Below, piece by piece: positions 8,729 to 16,775 of a stretch of 37,247 nucleotides of DNA. Made by a program: the position numbers and the translations under genes. Numbering within the stretch: the first letter of the stretch is position 1; every line of letters begins with the position of its first letter. The notes under the pieces are model-generated. The model worked only from the letters and a program-made list of their open reading frames with translations. It had not been told where the DNA came from and ran no database searches. The DNA is from Anaerolineales bacterium (lineage in GTDB: Bacteria; Chloroflexota; Anaerolineae; Anaerolineales; E44-bin32). Location of the stretch: contig SOIH01000218.1 of NCBI GenBank assembly GCA_004376895.1, positions 1 to 37,247 on the forward strand, written 5' to 3'.

Positions 8729-9109
8729 TTGACACATCAAAAGCGGCTCGGTGAATGGGGGGAGGCTGAGGCACGGCGCTACCTTGAAACACAAGCGTAC
8801 GTCTTCATCGAAAGGAACTTTCGGGTTCCCGAAGGCGAAATAGATTTGGTGATGCAAGATGGCGACATCGTCGTATTCGTCGAGGTGAAGGCGCGGACAT
8901 CTAATAAATTTGGTGCACCGGAGGAAAGTGTATCTAAAGTGAAGCGTCAGCGACTTCAACGTGCGGCGTGGGCTTTCTTGCAAGAACATGAAATGCTCGA
9001 TTCTTCATGGAGAATTGATGTCGTCGCAATCGAAGCAAGTCCAAACCGGACTATCAGGCGCCTCGATCATTATCCTGGCGCATTCGATATCGATCTGAAT
9101 AGCTTATGA
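8729..9109 (+). CDS. yraN: YraN/UPF0102 family endonuclease-fold protein
   Basis: Small UPF0102 protein with a RecB/Holliday-junction-resolvase-like fold; its cellular role is not settled. Family hallmarks are RLGEWGEAEARRYLETQAY at the N-terminus, then NFRVPEGEIDLVMQDGDIVV and FVEVKAR, which supply the E-x-D...E-x-K nuclease-like residues. The C-terminus has RIDVVAIE as in other members. I chose the TTG at 8729 (126 aa) because a GAGGAG ribosome-binding site lies 10 nt upstream and it matches the usual family start. A GTG at 8696 would add 11 basic residues without a good ribosome-binding site. The stop overlaps the miaA start by four bases (ATGA), so the two genes are translationally coupled. 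Confidence 0.9.
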   Translation: MTHQKRLGEWGEAEARRYLETQAYVFIERNFRVPEGEIDLVMQDGDIVVFVEVKARTSNKFGAPEESVSKVKRQRLQRAAWAFLQEHEMLDSSWRIDVVAIEASPNRTIRRLDHYPGAFDIDLNSL

Positions 9110-10038
9110 GAAAAAGCCAGCCCGTCATCGCCATTCTCGGTCCAACAGCCGTTGGAAAGACTCGTATCTCGATTCCTCTCGCTAAGCAATTCGAAGGTGA
9201 GATCGTATCGGTAGATTCGCGACTCATATATCGGGGCATGGATGTTGGCACGGCGAAACCGACGTTTAAAGAGAGAGAGCAGGTCCCCCATCACCTTATT
9301 GATGTAGCTAACCCGGATGACACATGGAATCTCGCGAAGTTTTGCGAAGCGGCTTTAAATGTTATCCATGATATTCATAGCAAGGGGAAGGTTGCCTTCC
9401 TCGTAGGCGGTACGGGGCAGTACCTCAGGGCGATTCTTGAGGGTTGGACCCCGCCACCGAGTGCCGAATCAACGGATTTCCGCGAGACATTGGAGGCGAC
9501 TGCAGCAAGAAGAGGGTATGAAGTGGTGCATCGTCAGCTGCAAGATGTGGATCCGGCTTCTGCCTCACGAATTGACCCGCGTAATGTTCGACGGGTTATC
9601 CGGGCGCTTGAGATCTTCCATCTGACCGGTATGCCCGCCAGTTCGCAGAGGGTGAAGAAGCCGCCGTCGTTTGAGATACTGCGCATTGGTCTTACATTGC
9701 CGCGCGCGGAACTTTATCAACGAATCGACCAAAGAATCGATCTGATGATTGAAGAGGGTTGGATTGAGGAAGTTCAGGAGTTGATCGACAGCGGAATCTC
9801 GCCTGATCTACCATCGCTTTCGGCAATTGGATATGCTCAGCTGGCTGCACATCTTTCTGGTGAGATGGATTTAGACAGTGCTATTGTGGAAATTCGCAGA
9901 CTTAGCCGGCAGTTCGTACGCAGACAGGCGAACTGGTTTAAGGCGGATGATCCAGAGATTCAGTGGTTTGATGCCGTATCTGGTGTGGAGGAGCGAATAA
10001 CGGCAGTTATTGAACATTGGCTATACAATGAAGATTAA
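9106..10038 (+). CDS. miaA: tRNA dimethylallyltransferase MiaA
   Basis: Transfers a dimethylallyl group to N6 of A37 in tRNAs that read UNN codons, the first step of ms2i6A formation. The 310-aa length is typical. The P-loop GPTAVGKTRIS is at residues 12-22, the substrate-binding stretch SVDSRLIYRGMDVGTAKPT follows, then VPHHLIDVANPD, the VGGTGQYLRAILEGW motif, and DPRNVRRVIRALEI. Near the C-terminus ARQ-like RLSRQFVRRQANWFK is the conserved tRNA-contact motif. It overlaps yraN by four bases. There is no hfq or other familiar miaA neighbour here. Confidence 0.97.
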   Translation: MRKSQPVIAILGPTAVGKTRISIPLAKQFEGEIVSVDSRLIYRGMDVGTAKPTFKEREQVPHHLIDVANPDDTWNLAKFCEAALNVIHDIHSKGKVAFLVGGTGQYLRAILEGWTPPPSAESTDFRETLEATAARRGYEVVHRQLQDVDPASASRIDPRNVRRVIRALEIFHLTGMPASSQRVKKPPSFEILRIGLTLPRAELYQRIDQRIDLMIEEGWIEEVQELIDSGISPDLPSLSAIGYAQLAAHLSGEMDLDSAIVEIRRLSRQFVRRQANWFKADDPEIQWFDAVSGVEERITAVIEHWLYNED

Positions 10039-10148
10039 GCGCTCCATACTTACCTAGACATTTTCTTCCTCAGGAAATTATTTACCCATCGTCCAGCTTG
10101 TATAAAAAAACGTGCTTTCTGTCATCCGATATTCAGGGCAAAAAAAAG

Positions 10149-10182
10149 TTGATCTTGACCCTCAATGGTCATACAATGACCA
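10149..10182 (+). promoter_or_regulatory. Predicted promoter with overlapping palindromic operator, thiolase/DUF35 operon
   Basis: TTGATC (10149-10154), a 17-nt spacer and TACAAT (10172-10177, 5 of 6) form a plausible promoter in the gap after miaA. A perfect inverted repeat, TGGTCAT-aca-ATGACCA (10166-10182), covers the -10 element, the position expected of a repressor operator. The leader would be about 245 nt. Apart from this and a possible leader ORF near its end, I see no gene in the 390-nt interval 10039-10428. Confidence 0.5.
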
Positions 10183-10369
10183 CTCAAATTGACAAGGATC
10201 GTTTCTTCGGAAAGCATATAACTTTCAATACATCATATCTATCTTCATCTCAAGAGGTGGAAAACCAGCGATTCGCTAAAATCCAATGCTATCAATCGCC
10301 TATCCACAGTTCAGGAAGGTTTCTTTTAAGACCATAAGCCACGAAACACGATCAGGAGGTGAATATCGT

Positions 10370-10432
10370 TTGCCACTCAAGGAGTCGCGCAACTATAGAT
10401 CCGACGCTCTAGATCAAGGAGATCATCCATGA
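10370..10432 (+). CDS. Possible 20-codon leader ORF upstream of the thiolase-like genes
   Basis: A perfect AGGAGGTG (10354-10361) stands 8 nt before a TTG codon at 10370. The frame encodes about 20 residues, reading roughly (M)PLKESRNYRSDALDQGDHP, and ends in a TGA (10430-10432) that overlaps the ATG of the next gene (ATGA). A ribosome-binding site this strong so far from the annotated start needs an explanation, and the overlap suggests translational coupling. The downstream gene has its own AAGGAG site at 10416-10421. The peptide resembles nothing I know, and chance occurrence is possible. Confidence 0.3.
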   Translation: MPLKESRNYRSDALDQGDHP

Positions 10433-11580
10433 GCGAACGTGTAGCCATAATCGGCGTGGGATGGTCCGGATACCACCCAGTCACGCCGGAAGCGTCTTAT
10501 AAAGAACTTATGTACGAGGCGGCGGTAAAAGCTTACGCAGATGCTGGCGTCGATCCGCGTGCAGACGTGGATAGCTTTATCACCGTTGCTGAAGATTTCA
10601 TCGAAGGTACGAGTATCTTCGACGAATACGTACCTGACCAAATCGGTGCAGTACTTAAGCCCGTGCACACAATCGGGGGTGACGGCCTTCACGGTCTTGC
10701 TACGGGAAATATGCTCATCCGCACAGGGATCGCCGAGATTGTTGTGGTAGAGGGACATAGCAAAGCATCCAATGTGTTGACTTTGCCTGAAGTTACAGCT
10801 TATGCACAGGATCCCGTGCTCAACCGTCCACTTGGCTTGAACACAGAGTTTGTCGCCGGAATGGAGATGCACCGATACCTATACGATACTGGGACAACAT
10901 CTGAGCAATGTGCGTCTGTTGTTGTTAAGAACCGTGGCAACGCACTCCGTAACCCATTAGCTCCATACGGAGCGGATTTAACGATAAACGAAGTGCTTGC
11001 CGGCCCTCCACTGGCTTGGCCCCTAGGAGAGCGTGAGACAGCCAAACATGCTGATGGGGCCATTGTCATGGTACTGGCCTCCGAAGATCGGGCGAGAGCG
11101 CTAAGTGAACATCCGATCTGGATACTCGGCTCAGGATGGTGCAATGGAGCCGCATCACTTGAAAGTCGTGCCTGGGGCAGAGTGCCCTATGTACGCAACG
11201 CTGCCGATATGGCTTACCGCCAAGCCGGTATTACTCAGCCGGAATTATCGATCGATTTCGCAGAGGTGGACGACACCTACGCGTATAAAGAATTACAGCA
11301 CATTGAAGCATTGGGATTCTGCCGTGTTGGTGAAGCGGGTCTACTCACAGCAGAAGGAGCTACCGAGCTCGACGGCGATCTACCTGTCAATGTGTCTGGA
11401 GGGAGTCTTGGTATGGGCGACTTGCTCGATGCGAGTGGTTTGGCGCGGGCTTTGGAAGTCGTGCTGCAATTACGCGGCGAAGCCGGTCCGCGACAAATAC
11501 ATGAAGTTGACGTTGGATTGGCTCAATCGTGGCGCGGTGTACCGACCACAAGCGGCGCCGTGGTTATTATGGGTAGCTGA
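10429..11580 (+). CDS. Thiolase-fold protein lacking the catalytic cysteine (SCP-2/Ltp-like), subunit 1
   Basis: 383 aa with the SCP-2-type thiolase (lipid-transfer protein) architecture: start RVAIIGVGWSGY, an A-x-x-A-Y-A-D-A-G helix, the SFI segment, TSEQCASVVVKNRGNAL in the middle, and a C-terminal GGSLGMG...LQLRGEAGPRQ block. At the position of the nucleophilic Cys (CASG in true thiolases) it reads GLHG (Gly86), and the C-terminal GHP histidine motif is replaced by GMGDLLDASG. Classical Claisen condensation or thiolysis is therefore unlikely. Cys-less thiolase-fold proteins paired with DUF35 partners include the steroid side-chain retro-aldolases (Ltp2/ChsH2), which makes an aldolase-type acyl-CoA reaction a reasonable hypothesis. 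It is first in a four-gene operon with a second such protein and two DUF35 proteins. Confidence 0.85.
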   Translation: MSERVAIIGVGWSGYHPVTPEASYKELMYEAAVKAYADAGVDPRADVDSFITVAEDFIEGTSIFDEYVPDQIGAVLKPVHTIGGDGLHGLATGNMLIRTGIAEIVVVEGHSKASNVLTLPEVTAYAQDPVLNRPLGLNTEFVAGMEMHRYLYDTGTTSEQCASVVVKNRGNALRNPLAPYGADLTINEVLAGPPLAWPLGERETAKHADGAIVMVLASEDRARALSEHPIWILGSGWCNGAASLESRAWGRVPYVRNAADMAYRQAGITQPELSIDFAEVDDTYAYKELQHIEALGFCRVGEAGLLTAEGATELDGDLPVNVSGGSLGMGDLLDASGLARALEVVLQLRGEAGPRQIHEVDVGLAQSWRGVPTTSGAVVIMGS

Positions 11581-11593
11581 GGAGGGAACCACT

Positions 11594-12766
11594 ATGGGTA
11601 TGAGAAAAGTCGCCGTAGTTGGGGCTGGCATGACGAAGTTCGTTCGCCGCGCACAAGAAACGCCTAAGGAACTCGCTTGGATGGCTTCACGTATGGCGTT
11701 GAGATCATGTGAACTGACGCTCCAAGATGTTGAGGCGGTTTGCATGGGTACGGCACCTGACTCCTTTGATGGTGTACATATGAAGGCTGAGTATTTGAGC
11801 GACGGCGCAGGCGCGTTTGGGAAGCCCTATATGCGGTCATATGTTGGCGGCGGTACGGGTGTATTCGCCCCAATTCAAGGTTGGTATCACGTTGCTTCGG
11901 GTCTATTCGACATTGTCCTCGTCGTATGCGAGGAAAAGATGTCAAGTTTTTATCCACATGCTCAAGCTGCCTTTTTAACGATCTTCGATCACACAACGGA
12001 GCGCCCCCTGTTGCCGAATCTGTTGTGGATATTCGCTCTTGAAATGAACCGCTATATGCAGACGTATGGTCTTACTAAAGAAGACATCGCTCATGTGGCT
12101 GTGAAAAACAAGCGCAACGCAGCGGACCACCCTTGTGCACTCTTGGGGGATCCAGATATCACTGTTGAAGATGTGCTTAATTCCGAAATGCTGGCTTGGC
12201 CGGTGAACCGGCTTGATGTCAGTCCGGTTAGCGATGGGGCGGTCGCTATTGTCCTCGCAGCCGAGCACGTGGCTAAACGACTCACTGATAAACCAGTTTG
12301 GATCCAAGGGGTTGGTTGGAACCTGGACACCGCTTACTGGGCTAATCGCGATCTTGCCTACCCGCGCTACGTGGAGTATGCCGCACGGTCGGCTTACGAG
12401 ATGGCCGGAATCAAAGAACCACGCAAAGAGATCCATATCGTCGAACCCTACGATCCCTTTGACTACAAAGAATGCCACCATCTCGAGGGCTTGCTGCTAG
12501 CCGATCGGGGTCAAGCGCCTCAATTAGCGATCGATGGGGTTTCCCAGCGGGATGGAAATATGCCCGTATGTCCTTCAGGCGGACTGTTGGGCGTGGGTAA
12601 TCCCATCGCTGCTGCGGGATTAATGAAAATCGCTGAGTTATTCTGGCAACTACGAGGAGAGGCGGGAGATCGCCAGGTCCCGGGCCAGCCCAAACGCGGA
12701 CTCGCACAAGCTTGGGGGGATTTAATGCAGGTCGGGACTGTGGTAATCATGGGGACCAACCCTTAA
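11594..12766 (+). CDS. Thiolase-fold protein lacking the catalytic cysteine (SCP-2/Ltp-like), subunit 2
   Basis: 390 aa and a distant paralogue of the preceding gene. It begins MGMRKVAVVGAGMTKFVRR, the usual SCP-2 thiolase start, and shares the KNKRNAADHPCALLGDPDIT segment and the C-terminal LFWQLRGEAGDRQV motif. The nucleophile region reads GGGTG (Gly86 in place of Cys), and the C-terminal histidine motif is changed to GVGNPIAAAG. The ATG at 11594 is chosen because GGAGGG lies 7 nt upstream. A much longer open frame runs back to 11105 but overlaps the previous gene and is not credible. The gap to that gene is 13 nt. Two divergent Cys-less copies suggest a heteromeric complex rather than redundancy. 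The specific acyl-CoA substrate is unknown. Confidence 0.85.
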   Translation: MGMRKVAVVGAGMTKFVRRAQETPKELAWMASRMALRSCELTLQDVEAVCMGTAPDSFDGVHMKAEYLSDGAGAFGKPYMRSYVGGGTGVFAPIQGWYHVASGLFDIVLVVCEEKMSSFYPHAQAAFLTIFDHTTERPLLPNLLWIFALEMNRYMQTYGLTKEDIAHVAVKNKRNAADHPCALLGDPDITVEDVLNSEMLAWPVNRLDVSPVSDGAVAIVLAAEHVAKRLTDKPVWIQGVGWNLDTAYWANRDLAYPRYVEYAARSAYEMAGIKEPRKEIHIVEPYDPFDYKECHHLEGLLLADRGQAPQLAIDGVSQRDGNMPVCPSGGLLGVGNPIAAAGLMKIAELFWQLRGEAGDRQVPGQPKRGLAQAWGDLMQVGTVVIMGTNP

Positions 12767-12781
12767 AAGGAGCTGCCGACG

Positions 12782-13303
12782 ATGACATCTAAAATCGAAT
12801 CTTTTCCCGGTACGCCGTTACGTGAAAAAGACTTTGAAGAAGGTAAGATCCTATTCAATCACGACGAAATGAACGCGCAATTTGCCTGGGACACTGGTAT
12901 TGCGATAGGCAGTTACCTGGCGGCGTTGAAGAAAGGCGTTCTCCTTGGAGGTTACTGCGAGACCTGCCGGCGTACGGTCATTCCTCCTCGCACAGTATGC
13001 GAGTGGTGTTTCCGTCCGATGGATCGCTACGTTCATCTTAAAGACACAGGCGTCGTGAACACCTTCTCACTTTGCTACGTAACCTGGGATGTAAAACGTA
13101 TTAAAGAGCCGGAGATCCCCGCGGTGATTGAGATCGATGGCGCTTCCCCCTTGCACGGTATTATGCACAAGCTGGGGGAGGTCAAGCCAGATGCAATTCA
13201 CATCGGCATGCGCGTGCAGGCTGTATGGAAACCCGAAGAGGAGCGAGAGGGTTCCGTTACGGATATCCTCTATTTCAAGCCGATCGAGGAGAGTGGATCA
13301 TGA
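12782..13303 (+). CDS. DUF35 zinc-ribbon/OB-fold acyl-CoA-associated protein, copy 1
   Basis: 173 aa with a rubredoxin-like zinc ribbon followed by an OB fold. The zinc ligands are Cys59, Cys62, Cys73 and Cys76 (CETC...CEWC), and the OB part has DTGVVNTFSLCYV and the EIPAVIEIDGA strand. DUF35 proteins act as partners of thiolase-fold enzymes: in archaeal acetoacetyl-CoA thiolase/HMG-CoA synthase they bridge the active sites, and in steroid aldolases and BbsAB they bind the CoA ester. The N-terminal 50 residues form an extra helical segment before the ribbon. The start follows an AAGGAG site, 15 nt after the previous gene, and the stop overlaps the next start (ATGA). Confidence 0.9.
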   Translation: MTSKIESFPGTPLREKDFEEGKILFNHDEMNAQFAWDTGIAIGSYLAALKKGVLLGGYCETCRRTVIPPRTVCEWCFRPMDRYVHLKDTGVVNTFSLCYVTWDVKRIKEPEIPAVIEIDGASPLHGIMHKLGEVKPDAIHIGMRVQAVWKPEEEREGSVTDILYFKPIEESGS

Positions 13304-13767
13304 CTCTGCTAAAACGCAGTCCGGGTGCACCTCGCGCTTGGATTGGAAATCTACCCGTCACCAGTCGCTATACTTTTGGAATTGCTGGGGAACGCTTTTT
13401 CAGGGCGATAAAAGACGAAGGAAAGATCTACGGCTCACGTTGCGAGGCCTGCGATCTCACCTACGTTCCCGCACGTCAATTCTGCGAGCGTTGCTTGGCT
13501 GATTTGGAAGAATGGATCAACGTGGGCACGCAAGGCGAAGTGCATACCTTCACTTTACTTTACGAGAATCTTGATGGCAGCGTAAGAGAGGAGCCTGAAA
13601 TCGTTGCCTTTGTCCGGATGGGGGACGGTGGTATCGTCCACCGTCTGGGTGATATCGCCATTGAAGATGTTGCTATCGGGATGGTTGTCGAAGCGGTATT
13701 CAAACCGAAAAATAAGCGTAAAGGATCCATTCTCGACATCCAATACTTTCGACCGGCCAAATCCTGA
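13300..13767 (+). CDS. DUF35 zinc-ribbon/OB-fold acyl-CoA-associated protein, copy 2
   Basis: 155 aa, a paralogue of the preceding protein. Zinc ligands are Cys48, Cys51, Cys62 and Cys65 (CEAC...CERC). The OB fold follows with TQGEVHTFTLLYENL, EEPEIVAFVRMGDGGIVHRL and a terminal KGSILDIQYFRP strand. The ATG at 13300 overlaps the previous stop and is preceded by GAGGAG, so it is preferred over an upstream in-frame start at 13225 that would lie within the preceding gene. With two Cys-less thiolase-like genes and two DUF35 genes the operon has one DUF35 partner per thiolase subunit. This stoichiometry argues for a multi-subunit acyl-CoA enzyme; its reaction is not known. Confidence 0.9.
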   Translation: MTLLKRSPGAPRAWIGNLPVTSRYTFGIAGERFFRAIKDEGKIYGSRCEACDLTYVPARQFCERCLADLEEWINVGTQGEVHTFTLLYENLDGSVREEPEIVAFVRMGDGGIVHRLGDIAIEDVAIGMVVEAVFKPKNKRKGSILDIQYFRPAKS

Positions 13768-13803
13768 AGTCGCTAGCTATACTCATAATTTGCATTAATC
13801 AAA

Positions 13804-13857
13804 ATCGCAGAGGTAAGTATTGACACGTTGTCAATACCGGCCTCTGCGATCGTTTTT
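13804..13857 (+). terminator. Strong intrinsic terminator of the thiolase/DUF35 operon
   Basis: ATCGCAGAGG (13804-13813) pairs with CCTCTGCGAT (13841-13850). Inside it GTATTGACA and TGTCAATAC form a second perfect stem around a 3-nt loop, and CGTTTTT follows at 13851-13857. Reading the other way the stem is followed by ATTTTGATTA, so it may also stop minus-strand transcripts from the phosphate transporter gene. Confidence 0.85.
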
Positions 13858-13990
13858 AATACACGAGAATAATCTAGGTCTAATACATTAAATCGTCCGG
13901 TTTCGGAGGAGTGTAATCTTAATCATAGATTATGGAACCCCATTTATTGCGAGCAGCAAATCAGGAATCCCACACTCCGATTGTAGAGAA

Positions 13991-14998
13991 TCAAGTTGTG
14001 ATGGTGACGGATAAAATGAAATAAACGAGAGCGGCGAGCGCGGCATTTGCCGGGATCGTAAACAACCAGGTCAGTGCCATATCACCGAGAACACTCCAGC
14101 GAACCTTGTTTATTCGTTCGGCCGCTCCCACACCGAGAATAGATGAACTCATAACCTGTGTTGTGCTGACGGGTCCACCGAGAAGCGCGGCACTGAGAAT
14201 CACGATTGCCCCACCAATCTGCGATGTAAACCCGTGGATAGGGCGAATGCGAAAGATTTTCCCACCAAGTGTGCGAATCAGGCGCCATCCGCCGAATGAT
14301 GTCCCCAAGCCGATCGCGGCCGCACTTACCGTTATAACCCACATTGGTATTTCGAAGGAAGAGGTTTGGCCGCTGAGCAGTAATCCCATCGCAATAAGCC
14401 CCATGGTCTTTTGAGCGTCGTTTGTGCCGTGGCTCAACGAGAGGCCGATGAGAGTAGCGACTTGGAAACGGCGAAATAAAGTGCTTACCTTTGGCGTTGC
14501 ACTTCGAACTAGCAATAATGTGAATTTCATGACGATGAAACCGATGATTAAACCCGCAATGGGGGAAAGGAATAACGCTATCGCAATTTTCGTTAATCCC
14601 GAAACCTTAACGATCTCAAGGGAACGACTGTGAAGTAGAGCAGCGCCAAGAAGCCCGCCAAGAAGAGCGTGTGAAGAGGAGGAGGGTATACCGAAATACC
14701 ACGTTATCAGGTTCCAGACGATTGCGGCAATCACACCGGCCATGATCGCGTTCATATTAACCGCGCTCATATTAAGGAGTTCGTCTCCGATGGTTGTGGC
14801 CACAGCGACTCCGAAAAGGAATGGTGCTATGAAATGAGAGATCGCGGCTAGGATCAGCGCCACGCGTGGATTTAGAGCGCGCGAGAATATGACGGTTGCG
14901 ACGATGTTCGAGCTATCGTGAACACCGTTTAGAAAGTCAAAGATGACTGCGAGAACAATTAGTGCGATTAACATCGATGACGCGCTGTTTTCTATCAT
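13991..14998 (-). CDS. pit: Inorganic phosphate transporter, PiT family
   Basis: Low-affinity, ion-coupled phosphate permease of the cytoplasmic membrane, 335 aa. The two internally repeated family signatures are visible: FDFLNGVHDSSNIVATVIFS near the N-terminus (about residues 21-40) and LSLSHGTNDAQKTMGLIAMG in the second half. About ten hydrophobic segments surround them, and the C-terminal half has GGPVSTTQVMSSSILGVG, another PiT hallmark. No phoU-like DUF47 gene, a frequent partner of pit, lies beside it. The gap to the upstream permease gene is only 44 nt, so it may be the last gene of that operon, although a poor promoter-like TTGACG in the gap allows separate expression. Confidence 0.93.
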   Translation of the reverse strand: MIENSASSMLIALIVLAVIFDFLNGVHDSSNIVATVIFSRALNPRVALILAAISHFIAPFLFGVAVATTIGDELLNMSAVNMNAIMAGVIAAIVWNLITWYFGIPSSSSHALLGGLLGAALLHSRSLEIVKVSGLTKIAIALFLSPIAGLIIGFIVMKFTLLLVRSATPKVSTLFRRFQVATLIGLSLSHGTNDAQKTMGLIAMGLLLSGQTSSFEIPMWVITVSAAAIGLGTSFGGWRLIRTLGGKIFRIRPIHGFTSQIGGAIVILSAALLGGPVSTTQVMSSSILGVGAAERINKVRWSVLGDMALTWLFTIPANAALAALVYFILSVTITT

Positions 14999-15042
14999 GT
15001 GAAAAGCTTATCAGGGGTTAATGGTTTTCGTCAACGTGCAGG

Positions 15043-15828
15043 TTATTTAGTGGCGTAATTTTCGCCGAGGTAATGGACAGTAAGAATCGTCAGGCTGATC
15101 AGAATTCCCGGGATGATTGTTAACCAAGGCGCCTGTATAAGATGCATTCGACCGCTGTTCAGCATCGCTCCCCATTCTGGAAAGGATGGGTCACCGGACA
15201 ACCCTAAGAACGTCAGCGTTGTCGCCCCCATGAAGGCCCAGGCGAAGTGAGTCGTCGCAAGAGAGAACAACTGCGGAGCTGCGTTAGGGAGCAGATGAGC
15301 TAGCGCAACGCGTGTTCGGCTTGCGCCGAGTGCATAGGCGGCATCGATGTATCCCATCTCCTTTATTCCTAGAAAGATACTCCTGCTAAGACGTATGAAG
15401 CCTGGAATTCCCCCCAGGCCAACGGCGAGCACAACTGTAGGGAGTCTCGGACCGAAACCGGCGACTAATAGCATAGCTAGGAGAAGCCCTGGGATTGCCA
15501 GTGCGGCATTTGTGAGCGCAAGGATGATGCGATCTGACAACCCGCCAACCGTAATCGCGGTGAGGCTGAGGAATGTTCCGGCAAGTACAGTGAGCACAGT
15601 TGCGAGCAAGGGAATGGAAAGACTCAGTCGAGCTCCATACGTGATACGAGCGAAGAAATCCCGACCCAAGGCATCCGTTCCTAAAGGGGGATAGTCCGCA
15701 GGAGATTGTAACAAGCTGCTGATCGGCTTATAGGGATCAGCGGAAGCGATAATGGGCGCAGCGAGCGCCAGTAGAACTATCGCCGCGAGCCAGAGTAGGC
15801 AGAGAGTATTTAACCAACGGAATCTCAT
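15043..15828 (-). CDS. ABC transporter permease, DppC/OppC family
   Basis: Second permease of a peptide/nickel/oligosaccharide-type ABC importer, 261 aa. It has the single N-terminal membrane helix, the PPLGTDALGRDFFARITYGARLS motif characteristic of DppC proteins, and the EAA-like loop AAYALGASRTRVALAHLLPN that contacts the ATPase. The protein is slightly shorter than most DppC (about 290 aa), mainly at the N-terminus. It overlaps the upstream DppB-like gene by four bases. No DppD/DppF ATPase gene is present in this operon, so the ATPase must be encoded elsewhere. Confidence 0.92.
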   Translation of the reverse strand: MRFRWLNTLCLLWLAAIVLLALAAPIIASADPYKPISSLLQSPADYPPLGTDALGRDFFARITYGARLSLSIPLLATVLTVLAGTFLSLTAITVGGLSDRIILALTNAALAIPGLLLAMLLVAGFGPRLPTVVLAVGLGGIPGFIRLSRSIFLGIKEMGYIDAAYALGASRTRVALAHLLPNAAPQLFSLATTHFAWAFMGATTLTFLGLSGDPSFPEWGAMLNSGRMHLIQAPWLTIIPGILISLTILTVHYLGENYATK

Positions 15829-16775
15829 TCGGCTCTCCGCAATCGGGGATCAATCATGAGTGTGAAAAGGTCAGCGAATACATGACTGATGGTGTAGAAA
15901 ATCGCCGCGAGAGCGACGAGCCCCAGCGCGATGGGGAAATCTCCATCCAGGATCGATTTCACAAGCAGCCTTCCCAGGCCGGGGCGGGAGAAGACCGTCT
16001 CGGTTACAACTGTTCCGGTAAATAGGAAAGCAGCTTCGAGAGCTATGAGGGAGATGACGGGCGGAAGGGTTGGTCTTAATGCATGCCATAGTAATCGAAA
16101 CCCGCGGCGAATTCCGCGTGCACGCGCCGCAAGAATGAAAGGCGATCGAAGACTCTCTGACAAGCCGCTATGTATCACGCGGGCGATTGGCCCGGAAGAA
16201 GCGAAACCCAACACCAGAGCTGGTAGGATTAGTCTGATAAGCAGTTCGTTGGAAGAGCTAAGCCCTTGTAGGAGGTGTCCAACGATGAGCAGGGAAAGGA
16301 TGCCCGCAAAGGCGACAGGGATTGATGTAGCTAAAGCCGCAATTGCCGCGGCGACTATTCCGGATGTGCGTTTCCCAAACCATGCCGCAGTGATTCCGAG
16401 AATAAAACCGAAGAATACCGCAGCGATGAGCCCGCTAATGGCTAGAACGGCAGTTGAAGGAAATTGTTCGAGGATGATTTGTGAAACGGAACGATGGGTG
16501 TATAGCGATGAGCCCAAGTCGCCTTGGAGGAGGTTTGCTAGGAATTTCAGGTACTGAATCCAGAGCGGTGCGTTTAATCCCAGCGAAATACGAATCTCTT
16601 CCGCTTGCTCAGACGAGGCCAGCCCCTGTGATAACAGGCTCGCGACTGGATCGCCGGAAGCAAACCGGAGAGCGAAAAAGGCAAGGGTTACAGCAGCCCA
16701 GGCCGTCCCGACACCTTCAACAAGGCGTCGGATTACGGCGAGGAGAGCTGTACGTCGATGAGATTTGGAAACCAT
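15825..16775 (-). CDS. ABC transporter permease, DppB/OppB family
   Basis: First permease of the same importer, 316 aa. It contains the N-terminal helix, the conserved FASGDPVASLLSQG stretch (normally GDP near residue 40), GLNAPLWIQYLKFLANLLQGDLGSSLYTHRSVSQIILEQ in the periplasmic part, and the ATPase-coupling EAA loop AARARGIRRGFRLLWHALRP followed by TGTVVTETVFSRPGLGRLLV. The start codon lies inside the 3' end of the binding-protein gene (43-nt overlap); no better downstream start is visible. It ends in a four-base overlap with the DppC-like gene, which indicates tight translational coupling. Confidence 0.92.
   Translation of the reverse strand: MVSKSHRRTALLAVIRRLVEGVGTAWAAVTLAFFALRFASGDPVASLLSQGLASSEQAEEIRISLGLNAPLWIQYLKFLANLLQGDLGSSLYTHRSVSQIILEQFPSTAVLAISGLIAAVFFGFILGITAAWFGKRTSGIVAAAIAALATSIPVAFAGILSLLIVGHLLQGLSSSNELLIRLILPALVLGFASSGPIARVIHSGLSESLRSPFILAARARGIRRGFRLLWHALRPTLPPVISLIALEAAFLFTGTVVTETVFSRPGLGRLLVKSILDGDFPIALGLVALAAIFYTISHVFADLFTLMIDPRLRRAE

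Noticed and set aside
8647-8754. 35-codon ORF (MARLTDIKGQTR...) overlapping the yraN start
   Set aside because: The predicted yraN promoter lies inside it, it overlaps the yraN frame, and no known family fits.
10189-10222. TTGACA (10189-10194) with TATAAC (10217-10222) as a second promoter
   Set aside because: The spacer is 22 nt, outside the 16-18 nt range for sigma70 promoters.
10098-10337. 79-codon ORF in the miaA-thiolase gap
   Set aside because: No ribosome-binding site, low-complexity composition, and it spans the predicted promoter and operator.
11105-11593. Long N-terminal extension of the second thiolase-like gene
   Set aside because: It lies in another frame of the first thiolase-like gene; the ATG at 11594 has a good ribosome-binding site and a canonical thiolase start.
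13804-13857. Riboswitch or small RNA
   Set aside because: The nested stem followed by a U-run directly after the operon end is fully explained as an intrinsic terminator.
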